Positions 45,901 to 55,350 of a stretch of DNA of 64,000 nt are shown one piece after another. The translations under genes were made by a program, and so were the position numbers. This DNA comes from Roseiarcus fermentans (GTDB lineage: Bacteria; Pseudomonadota; Alphaproteobacteria; Rhizobiales; Beijerinckiaceae), in assembly GCF_003315135.1 (NCBI RefSeq), contig NZ_QNRK01000025.1:36922-100921 (forward strand), given 5' to 3'. Below the pieces are notes generated by a model. That model made no database searches. It saw nothing but the letters and a program-made list of their open reading frames with translations, and was not told the origin of the DNA. How positions within the stretch are numbered: the stretch's first letter is position 1; each line of letters opens with the position of its first letter.

Positions 45901-46248
45901 TCACATCGTCCAGACCGGCCGGACCTCGATCGCCCCGGTCGCGGCGCCGGGGCAGCGCGCCGCCCAGGCGATCGCGGCGTCGAGGTCGGCGGCCTCGATC
46001 AGGTAGTAGCCGCCGAGCTGCTCCTTGATCTCGGCGTAGGGCCCGTTCAGCACCCGGGTCTTGCCGCCCTCGGCGCGCACGACCGTGGCGTTCGCGCTCG
46101 GGTGCAGGCGTTCGCCGCCGACATAGACTCCCGCCTCCTTCATCGCCGTCGTGTAGGCTCCGTAGGCGGCCATGATCCGGCCGGCGTCCTCCTTGCGCGC
46201 GGCCTCCATCGCCTTTTCGTCCGCATGAATCATCAACAGGTAGCGCAT
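45901..46248 (-). CDS. YCII-related (DGPF-type) protein, ECF42 partner
   Basis: Small protein of 115 residues with the YCII fold: MRYLLMIHADEKAMEA at the start and VLNGPYAEIKEQLGGYYLIEAADLDAAIAWAARCP in the centre. The usual DGPF motif is NGPY here. Such proteins accompany ECF42 sigma factors, though their function is unknown. GGAGAC precedes the start. It is transcribed just ahead of the sigma factor gene. Confidence 0.9.
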   Translation of the reverse strand: MRYLLMIHADEKAMEAARKEDAGRIMAAYGAYTTAMKEAGVYVGGERLHPSANATVVRAEGGKTRVLNGPYAEIKEQLGGYYLIEAADLDAAIAWAARCPGAATGAIEVRPVWTM

Positions 46249-46355
46249 CGTTCGTCTCCACGAGGGCGCGGCGCCTCGGCCGCGCTCGAAGCCTAGACGT
46301 TCGGGTTGCGGCCGTTTCGACAGCCGCCCGGCCGAAAAGACACGCCGCCTTTCGC

Positions 46356-47246
46356 TCACCCCCGCAGATACCGGTTGAGCCAGTCGATCGTCCGCGTCCA
46401 CGCCTCCGTCGCAGCCGCCTCGTCGTAGCGCGGCGTCGTGTCGTTGTGGAAACCGTGGTTGGCGCCCTTGTAGACGTGGCCTTCGTGCGCAACCCCGGCG
46501 GCCGTCAGCGCCGCCTCGTACGCCGGCCAGCCCGCGGTGATGGCCGTGTCGAGCTCGGCGTATTGCGCGTTGACCGGCGCCCGGATCTTCGCCGCCTCGG
46601 CCGCGGTCGGCTGCCGGCCGTAGAACGGGACGGCGGCGGAAAGGCTCGCGCCCATTTCCACCGCGAGCGTGTTGACGACCCCGCCGCCGAAGCAGAAGCC
46701 GACCGCGCCGATCTTGCCCGTGCAGTCGGGCTGCGCCTTCAGCCAGTTCGCCGCGGCGAGGAAGTCCGCCTGCATCCTCACCGGGTCGATCGTCTTGAAC
46801 AGCGCGAGCGCCCGTTCGTCGTCGCCCGGATAGCCGCCGACTGCGGTCAGCCCGTCGGGCGCGAAGGCGATGAAGTTCGCCAGCGCGAGCCGCCGCGCGA
46901 CGTCCTCGATATAGGGGTTCAGGCCGCGGTTCTCATGGACGACGAGCACGCCCGGCAGCCTGTCCGCCGTCGCCGGCCGAACCAGGTAGCCGTTGACCGT
47001 CCCCGTGCCGGCCGGGGACGGCGCGCTGACGAAGCGCGCGACGAGTCGCGGGTCGTCCGGCGCCGCCTGGATGGCCCACGCGTAGTTCGGCCGCAACATG
47101 TCGAACAGCGCCGCCGCCGTCAGCGAACCGAACGCGAACCTTTGCGCGCCGTCGAGGAAGGCGCGGCGGCTGAGGCCGCCGTGCACGTAGAGATCGAACA
47201 GATCCAGCAGCCCTTGCGGGAAGTCCGAGGCTCGTTTCCGCTCCAT
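46356..47246 (-). CDS. Dienelactone hydrolase family protein
   Basis: Alpha/beta hydrolase of 296 residues. The N-terminal ~60 residues contain SRRAFLDGAQRF and a hydrophobic stretch, which resembles a twin-arginine-like export region but lacks the full motif. The DLH core shows GVLVVHENRGLNPYIEDVARRLA, the nucleophile Cys in GFCFGGG, an acid in AELDT and His in ANHGFHND. Family members open dienelactone rings or act on other esters. It is separated from the YCII gene by 107 bases. Confidence 0.9.
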   Translation of the reverse strand: MERKRASDFPQGLLDLFDLYVHGGLSRRAFLDGAQRFAFGSLTAAALFDMLRPNYAWAIQAAPDDPRLVARFVSAPSPAGTGTVNGYLVRPATADRLPGVLVVHENRGLNPYIEDVARRLALANFIAFAPDGLTAVGGYPGDDERALALFKTIDPVRMQADFLAAANWLKAQPDCTGKIGAVGFCFGGGVVNTLAVEMGASLSAAVPFYGRQPTAAEAAKIRAPVNAQYAELDTAITAGWPAYEAALTAAGVAHEGHVYKGANHGFHNDTTPRYDEAAATEAWTRTIDWLNRYLRG

Positions 47247-47270
47247 GAGCGTCTCCTCCTCCGTCCGGTC

Positions 47271-48101
47271 TCACGGCGTGAAGTTGCTCTGCCCCGGTCC
47301 CGCCAGATGGTACACGTCGCCCAGTTCGTCCTCAATCGCTGCGGAGGGCCCGCTCCTGGCCTCGAGGGTGAGATCCCGGTCGAGCGTAACGGCGCGGAAT
47401 TTCCACCCCGCCGGGAGTTTCAGCCGATCGCCGAGCGAGGCCAGGTCGTCGTCGTTCTCGTTCGGCGTGGCCTTGGCGGTAAAGGCCGAGAGCACCCAGG
47501 CGCGGCCCTTGGGGTCGTCCAGCACATAGACCTTGCCGCCCTTCCGGAACCCCTCGATCGCCGTGCGCGGGAACGCCTGATAATGATAGCGCTCCGGCGG
47601 CGTCTTCGCCGACAGGCGGGATTCGGCGGCCGCGCCGTTGCCCATCCAGGCGGCGTCGAGACCGTCGAAACTCCGCACCGCGCCGACCCGGTCGGCGAAC
47701 CAGTCGAGCGCCCAGTAGCGCGGCGGGCTCAACTGAACCGAGAGCGCCTGAAACTGTTTGGCGACCTTCTTCGGGTCCACCCGCCCGGCGGCGTCTTCCG
47801 GCGCCGAATCGCGCGTCTCGTCGCCGCCGTTCTGGCCGGTCGTGTTGTAGATGCTGACGTACAGCACCTTCTTGATCACGTCTCGGGCCAGGAGGTCGAT
47901 CTCCTCGAAGCGGTAGCCGCGCAGATTGTCGAACTTGCGCTGCTCGGCGTCGGCGCAGTCGTCCGGCAACTGGCTGAAATACCTGCAGGTCGAACGGTCG
48001 GACGCCACCGCGGGCGCCGCGGCTCCGGTCGCCAGCGCCGCCCACGCGACTGCAAACGTCAGCGCCGGGCCTCGGCCACGACGGCTGTCCCTTGTCGGCA
48101 T
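47271..48101 (-). CDS. Hypothetical periplasmic protein
   Basis: Protein of 276 residues with a signal peptide (about 1-35, ending AVAS) and a mature part that starts DRSTCRYFSQLPDDCADAEQRKF. The middle is polar with YHYQAFPRTAIEGFRKGGKVYVLDDPKGRAWVLSAFTA. I do not recognise a family name, although the sequence looks like a conserved exported protein. Start ATG 48101 is chosen because the signal peptide begins there. It is divergent from bciA and 24 bases upstream of the dienelactone hydrolase gene. Confidence 0.65.
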   Translation of the reverse strand: MPTRDSRRGRGPALTFAVAWAALATGAAAPAVASDRSTCRYFSQLPDDCADAEQRKFDNLRGYRFEEIDLLARDVIKKVLYVSIYNTTGQNGGDETRDSAPEDAAGRVDPKKVAKQFQALSVQLSPPRYWALDWFADRVGAVRSFDGLDAAWMGNGAAAESRLSAKTPPERYHYQAFPRTAIEGFRKGGKVYVLDDPKGRAWVLSAFTAKATPNENDDDLASLGDRLKLPAGWKFRAVTLDRDLTLEARSGPSAAIEDELGDVYHLAGPGQSNFTP

Positions 48102-48292
48102 CGCGACCTCGCAGTCCGACTGTGTTCCCCAACCCCCCGCAACCGGCATGGTATTGCCCAACGCTGCGATTCCGCAACAGCATTGCGCGGCCGGCCTTCG
48201 CGCCTTCGGCTTTCGCCGGAAGCCGGGGCGTGGGCGCGTCGGTTCGGTCTGGCCTTTCGGTCGCGTTCTGATTATCCACGCGCCTGTCGAGG

Positions 48293-49330
48293 ATGGGGCT
48301 GACGATGGACGCTGCGACGAGGCCGCCGGATCGGGCCGCTGCGGGAAAGCGCGTGCTGGTGCTGGGCGCGACCGGAACCATCGGCCGCGCTGCGGCGCGC
48401 GCGCTGGCGCGGCGGGGTCACGAGGTGGTGTGCTTCGTGCGGCCACGCGCCGGCGTCGGCGGCGGTCTGACGGCGGACGACAGCGTCGCGCTGCTCGCGG
48501 GCTGCGCCGTTCGGTTCGGAGAGGTCGCCGACAGGGCGTCGCTCGCGCGCGACGGGTTTCGCGGCGAGCGCTTCGACGCGCTGGTGTCGTGCCTCGCCTC
48601 CCGCACCGGCGCCCCGAAGGACGCCTGGGCGATCGACTACCAGGCGCATGTCGACGCGCTCGCGGTCGCGCAGGAGGCCGGGGTTCGACACATGACGCTG
48701 CTGTCGGCGATCTGCGTGCAGAAGCCGCTGCTCGCCTTCCAGCAGGCCAAGCTCGCGTTCGAGAACGCCCTCGTCGCTTCCGGCCTGACCTACTCGATCG
48801 TCAGGCCCACCGCCTTCTTCAAGTCGCTGTCCGGTCAGGTCGAGCGGGTGAAGCAGGGCAAGCCGTTCCTGGTGTTCGGCGACGGCGAACTGACGGCGTG
48901 CAAGCCGATCAGCGACGACGATCTCGGCCGCTACATCGCCGAATGCCTCGACGACGAGCGCCGCTTCAACCGCATTCTGCCGATCGGCGGCCCAGGCGAG
49001 GCGATCACGCCGAAACAGCAGGGCGAGCGCCTGTTCGCCCTGCTCGGCCGCGAGCCGAAGTTCCGGCATGCGCCGCTGGCGCTGCTCGACGCGATCGTCT
49101 TTACGCTCGGCGCGCTCGGTCGGGTCATCCCCGCGCTCGCCGAAAAGGCGGAGCTGGCGCGCATCGGCCGCTATTACGCGTCGGAATCGATGCTGCTCCT
49201 CGACCCGGCGACCGGGCGCTACGACGCGGCGGCGACGCCGTCGACGGGAGAGGAAACGCTGTTCGATTTCTACGCGCGCCTGATCAAGGGCGAAGCGGCG
49301 GTCGAGCGCGGCGACCACGCGGTGTTCTGA
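48293..49330 (+). CDS. bciA: Divinyl (proto)chlorophyllide a 8-vinyl-reductase, BciA type
   Basis: NADPH-dependent reductase of about 345 residues of the atypical SDR/NmrA-like group. The nucleotide motif is LVLGATGTIGRAAARAL. The segment VSCLASRTGAPKDAWAID and the run SAICVQKPLLAFQQAKLAFENAL then PTAFFKSLSGQ and GDGELTACKPISDDDLGRYIAECL are distinctive of BciA, which reduces the 8-vinyl group in bacteriochlorophyll synthesis. ATG 48293 has GAGG immediately before it, so ATG 48305 with GGGG upstream is an alternative. Other photosynthesis genes are not in the window. Confidence 0.9.
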   Translation: MGLTMDAATRPPDRAAAGKRVLVLGATGTIGRAAARALARRGHEVVCFVRPRAGVGGGLTADDSVALLAGCAVRFGEVADRASLARDGFRGERFDALVSCLASRTGAPKDAWAIDYQAHVDALAVAQEAGVRHMTLLSAICVQKPLLAFQQAKLAFENALVASGLTYSIVRPTAFFKSLSGQVERVKQGKPFLVFGDGELTACKPISDDDLGRYIAECLDDERRFNRILPIGGPGEAITPKQQGERLFALLGREPKFRHAPLALLDAIVFTLGALGRVIPALAEKAELARIGRYYASESMLLLDPATGRYDAAATPSTGEETLFDFYARLIKGEAAVERGDHAVF

Positions 49331-49335
49331 CGCCT

Positions 49336-50829
49336 TCAGCCGGCCGAAAACATCGGAAACGCGACGCCGAGCGTCCAGGCCAGGATCACGCCGAGCCCGA
49401 TCCCGACCGCGCCCGGCGACATCGTCCGCCGGCCGACGAATCCCCCCATCAGGCCGAAGACGACGAAGAACAGGACGATCAGGGGGATGATCAGGATCAG
49501 GAAGAACAGGCGCTGGAAATCGAGCGCCACCGCCGCGGCCAGCGATGCGAGAAAGGCGCCGCGGGCGACGAGCACGCGCAGCCAGGACGCCCTGCCGTTG
49601 TCCGTCACCAGGCTGTCGGACAGCATGTACGGGACCGCCCCGACCGCGATCGCGGCGATGATCGGCAGCCGCGCCAGCGTCGGCATGAACGAGGCGACGT
49701 AGCGGTCCATCGCGCCGCCGAAGACGACGACGCCATAGACCGCCAGCGCCAGCGCGCCGAGCCACGCGACGCGGCCGATCCGGACGCCGCTCAGCGCCAG
49801 GATCCCGAGCGCCAGCGCGCCGTAGAGCAGCAGATGGACGGCGAGGTAATCCGCGACCAGGACGGGCAGAAAATGCGTGTCGACCCGGGCGAGCGCCAGC
49901 GGCGTGACCGCCGCCGGGATCAGCGTGGCGAGGAGGAACGTCTTCCGCCGCAGGGTCGGGAACGGCCGCTCGCCCCCGGGCAGCAGCGCCGCCAGCGGCC
50001 ACGACAGCAGCACGACGCCGGCGAGCAGCAGCGCGATCCATCCGCCGGTCGCGGCGACCGGCCCGGCGCTTTCGCGGTGAAACACGGCGTCGAGCCAGGA
50101 CCGCGCCTCGGCGAGCGCGGTCGGCGAATAGAGGACGCCGACGTGCTCGACGTCCGGCGCCACGACCGTCCGCCGGCCGTCGCCCCGCGCCGGGTCGCCG
50201 ATGGTCTCGCCTTCCCTCGCCGCCGGATCGGCGAGGCGCGCGTTCTGAAGCGCGTCCGCCCGCAGGCGCGGCTCCCACGCGCCGTCGATCATCAGCAGAT
50301 TGCGCGGCTCGGTTTGGGTCACCGCCTCCGAGAATATCGACACGGCCACGGTGGCCGCCACCCGCGGGTCCTCCAGCGCGCGCCGCACGATGATGTCGGA
50401 CGCCATCGAATGCCCGAGCAGCGCCACGCGGCCGTCGACGGAGGGGAGGGCGAGGGCCGCGTCCGTCACCCGGCCGATCTCGCGCTTGAGATATTGCGTG
50501 GTCCCGTCGATGCGCGTCACGTCGCCGCGCATCGGCGTCGGGTTGCGGCCGTGGCCCTCGAAATCGAACGAGACGGCGACGTAGCCGGCGCGGGCCAGGG
50601 TCAGGGCGTAGGCTTCCATCAACTGGCGCGAGCCGGCGAAGCCGTGGGCGATGATCACCGCGGGCGCCTTGCCGCCGTCCGTGCGCCGATAGACCGTCGC
50701 CGGCGTCGAGCCGACCGCGAGCGGCGTGATCGTCAGGCCCGCGCGCGCGTCCTCCAACCGCCAGATCGCGACGGCGCAGATCAGGAGGCCGGCGAGCAGG
50801 GCGAGGAGGCGGGGAGGGGAGACGCGCAC
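49336..50829 (-). CDS. Alpha/beta hydrolase fused to a polytopic membrane domain
   Basis: Protein of 497 residues. One membrane segment (about 7-22) anchors an alpha/beta hydrolase domain (about 35-265) with VIIAHGFAGSRQL (oxyanion region), nucleophile Ser in LGHSMAS and FDFEGHGRNPTP. The C-terminal half contains about seven membrane segments (from about 265). This split design is not one I can name with confidence. The catalytic acid and His are not certain. It is convergent with bciA (5-base gap) and divergent from cstA. Confidence 0.8.
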   Translation of the reverse strand: MRVSPPRLLALLAGLLICAVAIWRLEDARAGLTITPLAVGSTPATVYRRTDGGKAPAVIIAHGFAGSRQLMEAYALTLARAGYVAVSFDFEGHGRNPTPMRGDVTRIDGTTQYLKREIGRVTDAALALPSVDGRVALLGHSMASDIIVRRALEDPRVAATVAVSIFSEAVTQTEPRNLLMIDGAWEPRLRADALQNARLADPAAREGETIGDPARGDGRRTVVAPDVEHVGVLYSPTALAEARSWLDAVFHRESAGPVAATGGWIALLLAGVVLLSWPLAALLPGGERPFPTLRRKTFLLATLIPAAVTPLALARVDTHFLPVLVADYLAVHLLLYGALALGILALSGVRIGRVAWLGALALAVYGVVVFGGAMDRYVASFMPTLARLPIIAAIAVGAVPYMLSDSLVTDNGRASWLRVLVARGAFLASLAAAVALDFQRLFFLILIIPLIVLFFVVFGLMGGFVGRRTMSPGAVGIGLGVILAWTLGVAFPMFSAG

Positions 50830-51023
50830 GGTTGTCCTGTCCGGGGGCGGCGACGGGACCGTCGAGATAGGCGTTCGGGGCGCGCCGCGCCAGACGCTTC
50901 TCCAGCCGCATCCCAGCCGCTACAATCTTGCCGGGCGGCGTGCTAGCCTTCCCGCGCAATGTGGACGGACGTCGGCCCGGGCGCGACCAGGAAGCCGAAG
51001 ACGGATCGAGGGAGGACATGGGG

Positions 51024-53078
51024 ATGGCGTTGCGGGAGAAGCTGATCTGGATCGCGGTCGCGGTCCTCGGAGCGGTCGCCTTCGGCGTCGTCGCGCTCAC
51101 CCGGGGCGAGCCCGTCAACGCGGCGTGGCTAGTGACCGCGGCGGTGTGCATCTACTTCATCGCCTATCGGTTCTACGCCCTGTTCATCGTCACGACCGCG
51201 CTCGGCGCCGACCCGAAACGGGTGACGCCGGCCTATCGCCACAACGATGGCCTCGATTACGTCCCGACCAACCGCTACGTGCTGTTCGGCCATCATTTCG
51301 CGGCGATCGCCGGCGCCGGGCCGCTGGTCGGGCCGGTGCTGGCGGCGCAGATGGGCTACCTGCCGGGAACCCTCTGGATCCTGGCCGGCGTCGTGTTCGC
51401 CGGCGCCGTCCAGGACATGGTCGTCCTGTTCTTCTCGACCCGGCGCGACGCGAAGTCGCTCGGCGAGATGATTCGCACCGAGATCGGTTCGGTCGCGGGC
51501 GGCGTCGTCGGCGTCGGCATCATCCTGATCTGCGTCATTTTGCTCGCCGTGCTCGCGCTCGTCGTGGTGAACGCGTTGAAGGGGAGCCCGTGGGGAACGT
51601 TCGCGGTCGCCAGCACCATCCCGATCGCGCTGTTCATGGGCCTCTACAGCCGCTATCTCCGTCCCGGCCGCATCGGCGAAATGTCGGCGATCGGCGCCGT
51701 GCTGCTGCTGCTGGCGCTGGTCTTCGGCCGCACCGTCGCCGAGACTCCGGCGCTCGCCTCCGCCTTCACCTACACCGGGGCCGAACTCGCCCTGCTGGTG
51801 ATCGGCTACGGCTTCGTCGCTTCCGTGCTGCCGGTCTGGCTCCTGCTCGCGCCGCGCGACTACCTGTCGACTTTCCTCAAGGTCGGCACCATCCTCCTGC
51901 TGGCGATCGGCATCATCGTCGTGCGTCCCGACCTCGAAATGCCCTCGGTGACCAAGTTCATCGACGGCTCGGGCCCGGTCTGGGCGGGCGGCCTGTTCCC
52001 GTTCCTGTTCATCACCATCGCCTGCGGCGCGGTGTCGGGCTGGCACGCGCTGATCTCGTCGGGCACGACGCCCAAGATGATCGAGAACGAGAACCAGATC
52101 CGCTTCATCGGCTACGGCGCGATGCTGATGGAATCCTTCGTCGCGATCATGGCGATGGTGGCGGCGACGACGATCCATCCGGGCGTCTATTTCGCGATGA
52201 ACAGCGGCGCCGGCCTGATCGGGACCGATCCCGCCCACGCGGCCGAGGTCATCACCAACTGGGGCTTCGCGGTCACGCCGGACATGCTCACCCAGGTCGC
52301 GCACGACGTCGGCGAAACCACGATTCTGTCGCGCACCGGCGGGGCGCCGACGCTCGCCGTCGGCATGGCGCAAATTCTCTCCGGCCTCCTCGGCGGCCCG
52401 GCGCTCGCCGGCCTCTGGTATCACTTCGCCATTCTGTTCGAGGCGCTGTTCATCCTCACCACCGTCGACGCCGGCACCCGCGTGCTGCGCTTCATGTTGC
52501 AGGACCTGATCGGCGACGTGGTCCCGGCGTTCCGGTCGACCGAATCGTGGACCAACAACCTGATCGGCTCGGCGCTCGCCTGCGCGGGCTGGGGCTATTT
52601 CCTCTATCAGGGGGTGATCGATCCGTTCGGCGGCATCTGGACGCTGTGGCCGCTGTTCGGCGCCTCGAATCAGATGCTGGCGGCGATCGCGCTGATCCTG
52701 TGCACCGTCATCCTGTTCAAGATGAAGCGCGAGCGGTTCGCCTGGGTGACGCTCGTTCCGGCCGCCTGGCTGGTCGTTTGCACGGTGACGGCGGGGATCG
52801 AGAAGGTGGCCAATCCCGACCCGAAGGTCGGCTTCGTCGCCCACGCCATGCGCTTCAGCGAGGCGGCGGCCTCCGGCAAGGTGCTGGCGCCGGCCAAGAC
52901 CGCGGCCGAGATGGGCCAGATCGTGTTCAACGACTACGTCGACGCGACGCTCGCCGCGATCTTCGTCGCGATCGTTCTGGTGATGCTCGTCTACGGCGTC
53001 CGCGAGGCGCTGCGGGCGCTGCGGCAAACCAAGGCGACGACCGCCGAGATCGGCGGCGCGGCGGTGGCGGCGGAATGA
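51024..53078 (+). CDS. cstA: CstA-family carbon starvation/peptide or pyruvate transporter
   Basis: Polytopic inner-membrane protein of 684 residues with about 16-18 membrane segments. The family is clear from YRFYALFIVTTALGADPKRVTPAYRHNDGLDYVPTNRYVLFGHHFAAIAGAGPLVGPVLAAQ and SGWHALISSGTTPKMIENE, seen in blocks. Characterised CstA-type proteins import peptides or pyruvate. ATG 51024 is preferred to ATG 51018 because GGAGG at 51011-51015 is then eight bases away. The stop overlaps the YbdD-like gene start in ATGA. Confidence 0.95.
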   Translation: MALREKLIWIAVAVLGAVAFGVVALTRGEPVNAAWLVTAAVCIYFIAYRFYALFIVTTALGADPKRVTPAYRHNDGLDYVPTNRYVLFGHHFAAIAGAGPLVGPVLAAQMGYLPGTLWILAGVVFAGAVQDMVVLFFSTRRDAKSLGEMIRTEIGSVAGGVVGVGIILICVILLAVLALVVVNALKGSPWGTFAVASTIPIALFMGLYSRYLRPGRIGEMSAIGAVLLLLALVFGRTVAETPALASAFTYTGAELALLVIGYGFVASVLPVWLLLAPRDYLSTFLKVGTILLLAIGIIVVRPDLEMPSVTKFIDGSGPVWAGGLFPFLFITIACGAVSGWHALISSGTTPKMIENENQIRFIGYGAMLMESFVAIMAMVAATTIHPGVYFAMNSGAGLIGTDPAHAAEVITNWGFAVTPDMLTQVAHDVGETTILSRTGGAPTLAVGMAQILSGLLGGPALAGLWYHFAILFEALFILTTVDAGTRVLRFMLQDLIGDVVPAFRSTESWTNNLIGSALACAGWGYFLYQGVIDPFGGIWTLWPLFGASNQMLAAIALILCTVILFKMKRERFAWVTLVPAAWLVVCTVTAGIEKVANPDPKVGFVAHAMRFSEAAASGKVLAPAKTAAEMGQIVFNDYVDATLAAIFVAIVLVMLVYGVREALRALRQTKATTAEIGGAAVAAE

Positions 53079-53290
53079 GCGAGACCCTGACGAGCCGGGC
53101 GCGCTTCGTCTGCGACAGGGTCGCGCAGACGGCCCGCCTCATGGTCGGCGTGCCCGACTATCCGACCTATGTCGCGCATCGCAAGGCCAACCATCCCGGC
53201 GATCCGGTGATGACCTACGAGGAGTTCTTTCGCGAGCGGCAGAGCGCTCGCTACGACGTGAGCAAGGGGCGTCTGCGCGGCTGCTGCTGA
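53075..53290 (+). CDS. YbdD/YjiX-family small protein
   Basis: Protein of 71 residues coupled to cstA by a four-base overlap. The pattern VAQTARLMVGVPDYPTYVAHRKANHPGDPVMTYEEFFRERQSARY is the YbdD/YjiX signature; the C-terminus ends GRLRGCC. These proteins accompany CstA-family carriers in many bacteria and are thought to be needed for transport, but no mechanism is established. Confidence 0.92.
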   Translation: MSETLTSRARFVCDRVAQTARLMVGVPDYPTYVAHRKANHPGDPVMTYEEFFRERQSARYDVSKGRLRGCC

Positions 53291-53313
53291 CCGGCGGCGG
53301 GCCGGGCTGATGG

Positions 53314-53571
53314 TCAGAGGCACGGGACCGGAGCATCCAGCATCGGCCGTCCCGCGCGCCTGAGGGGCCGGAACATGTCGAGGATCGCGCCGAGGCAGGC
53401 GTCGACCGCCGGGTTCGCGCCCGCCGCGAGCGCCTCCAGATCGCCGTTCATCAACGCTGCGATCAGCCTCGCCGCGTCGAGGTCGGAGCAGCCGACGAGC
53501 GCGCGGTCGCTGTCCACAACCCAATAGCCGTCCATAGCGCAATGTACCGAATAGGTCGCTGATTTATTCAT
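53314..53571 (-). CDS. Small hypothetical protein
   Basis: Protein of 85 residues with no membrane segment. It has MNKSATYSVHCAMDGYWVVDSD, DLDAARLIAALMNGDLEAL and NPAVDACLGAILDMF. No family is recognised. It lies downstream of the photolyase on the same strand but 191 bases away, and is convergent with the YbdD-like gene. Confidence 0.5.
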   Translation of the reverse strand: MNKSATYSVHCAMDGYWVVDSDRALVGCSDLDAARLIAALMNGDLEALAAGANPAVDACLGAILDMFRPLRRAGRPMLDAPVPCL

Positions 53572-53762
53572 GTTGTCACGCTCGCTTACAAGTATAGGTG
53601 CGCAGGTCTAGTTGCCCCGAAAACGATATACGCAAAGGAACATCGAGTTTGTTGGATAAAGATAGTCTAAAGGTGCGATTTTTCGCCGCATGGGCGGCCG
53701 CCGTTCGCTGATGCGATAAACCGGGGTCGGGCGGCGGCGCGCGGCGGCCGGCCGCGCCGGCG

Positions 53763-55205
53763 TCAGGCCCGCCTTATCGCGGCGAAGGCGGCGAGCGCGC
53801 GGGCGCGCGCCGCGTCGTGGTCGACGATCGGCTTCGGGTAGGTCTTGCCGAGGATCACGCCCGCCCGCGCCAGCGCTTCGGCCGGCGCCCGCCACGGCGC
53901 GTGGACGAAGCTCGCCTCGAGGCGCTGAAGCTCGGGGACCCAGCGCCGGACATAGGCGCCGTCGGGGTCGAACCGCTCGCCCTGCAGCACGGGATTGAAG
54001 ATGCGGAAGTACGGCGCGGCGTCGGCGCCCGACCCCGCCACCCACTGCCAGCTCGCCGGATTGCTGGCCGGATCGGCGTCGCAGAGCGTGTCCCAGAACC
54101 AGGCTTCGCCGCGCCGCCAGTCGATCAGGAGGTGCTTGATCAGGAACGACGCGGCGATCATCCGCACGCGGTTGTGCATATAGCCGGTGCGCCAGAGTTG
54201 GCGCATGCCGGCGTCGACGACCGGGTAGCCGGTCCGACCGCGCGCCCAGGCGCGAAACCCAGGCTCGTCGTCGCGGAACGGGAAGGCCTCGAATTCGGCC
54301 TTGAGCGCGCGCGTGGCAAGATCGGGATGGGCGTAGAGAAGCGCGTAGGAGAACTCGCGCCAGCCGAGTTCGGAGAGGTATTTGTCGGCCGCCGCCGCGA
54401 GGCGCGGGTCGGCCGCCGTCGCCGCCTCGACCGCCGTTGCGGGGCGGCGCGGCGACAGTTCGCCGAACCGGAGGGCCGCGGACAGGCGCGAGGTGGCGGC
54501 CGGCGCGAGGCGATCGCGGGCGTCGGCGTAGTCCCCGAGGCCCCGGTCGAGGAATCGGGCGAGCGTCGCCCGCGCCCCGTCCTCGCCCGGCGTCTCGCCC
54601 TGCGCGAGGTCGCCCGACCAGTCCGGCGCCATCGGCGTCAGGCCGAGCGCCTCGATCGTCGTGCGCCGCGGCGCCTCGGCGGGCCACGGCGCCGCAACCA
54701 GGCGCGTGGGCGCCGCCAGGGGCGCGGGCAGGGGGCCGAGGCCGCGATGCCGGCGCCAGAACGCCGAGAACGTTCCGGCCGGCCGGCCGTCCGCTCTCGC
54801 CAAGTCCCACGGCTCCCGCATCAGCCGGCCGTTGAAGCTCGCAGCCTCGACGCCGCGCTCCCTCAGCGCCGCCTTCACCCGCCGGTCGAGCGCGATCGCG
54901 TCGGCCTCGTAGCGGCGGCTCCAGAGCGCGCGTTCGGCGCCCGCCGCCGCGGCCAGCGCCAGAAGGATCCGGTCGGCCTCGCCTTCGACGACGTCGAGCC
55001 GGGCGCCGCGTTCGCCGAGGCGGCGCCCGAGACTGGCCAGCGACCGCTCGAGCCGCCATTTCGCCGCGCCGCCGAGCGGCCGCCCGTTCTGCAAGCGCTG
55101 ATCGTGGATGTAGACGAACAGCGCCGGCCGGCCCGCGACAGCCGCGATCGCCGGCTGATCGTCGAGGCGAAAATCATCGCGAAGCCAGACGATGTCACAA
55201 GTCAC
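53763..55205 (-). CDS. phr: Deoxyribodipyrimidine photolyase
   Basis: FAD enzyme of 480 residues that repairs UV-induced cyclobutane pyrimidine dimers in blue light. The N-terminal alpha/beta antenna domain begins IVWLRDDFRLDDQPAI, and the C-terminal FAD domain has LSAALRFGELSPR, LGWREFSYALLYAHP, TGYPVVDAGMRQLWRTGYMHNRVRM and DADPASNPASWQWVAG, as in class I CPD photolyases. The start is GTG at 55205. It is divergent from the FIST gene across 145 bases. Confidence 0.95.
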   Translation of the reverse strand: MTCDIVWLRDDFRLDDQPAIAAVAGRPALFVYIHDQRLQNGRPLGGAAKWRLERSLASLGRRLGERGARLDVVEGEADRILLALAAAAGAERALWSRRYEADAIALDRRVKAALRERGVEAASFNGRLMREPWDLARADGRPAGTFSAFWRRHRGLGPLPAPLAAPTRLVAAPWPAEAPRRTTIEALGLTPMAPDWSGDLAQGETPGEDGARATLARFLDRGLGDYADARDRLAPAATSRLSAALRFGELSPRRPATAVEAATAADPRLAAAADKYLSELGWREFSYALLYAHPDLATRALKAEFEAFPFRDDEPGFRAWARGRTGYPVVDAGMRQLWRTGYMHNRVRMIAASFLIKHLLIDWRRGEAWFWDTLCDADPASNPASWQWVAGSGADAAPYFRIFNPVLQGERFDPDGAYVRRWVPELQRLEASFVHAPWRAPAEALARAGVILGKTYPKPIVDHDAARARALAAFAAIRRA

Positions 55206-55350
55206 GTCGACGCGCTCCCACGTTCCGGCCGGCCCGCCGCCCGCCTTGATACGCCGCGCAGAGCCGGAAGGATCCTTCGGGCGACCCGCGACGGCGCGCG
55301 CCGTTCCGTGCTACAGGTTTGTCAAGGCCAGCGGGCGCAGGTCCGGGGCG

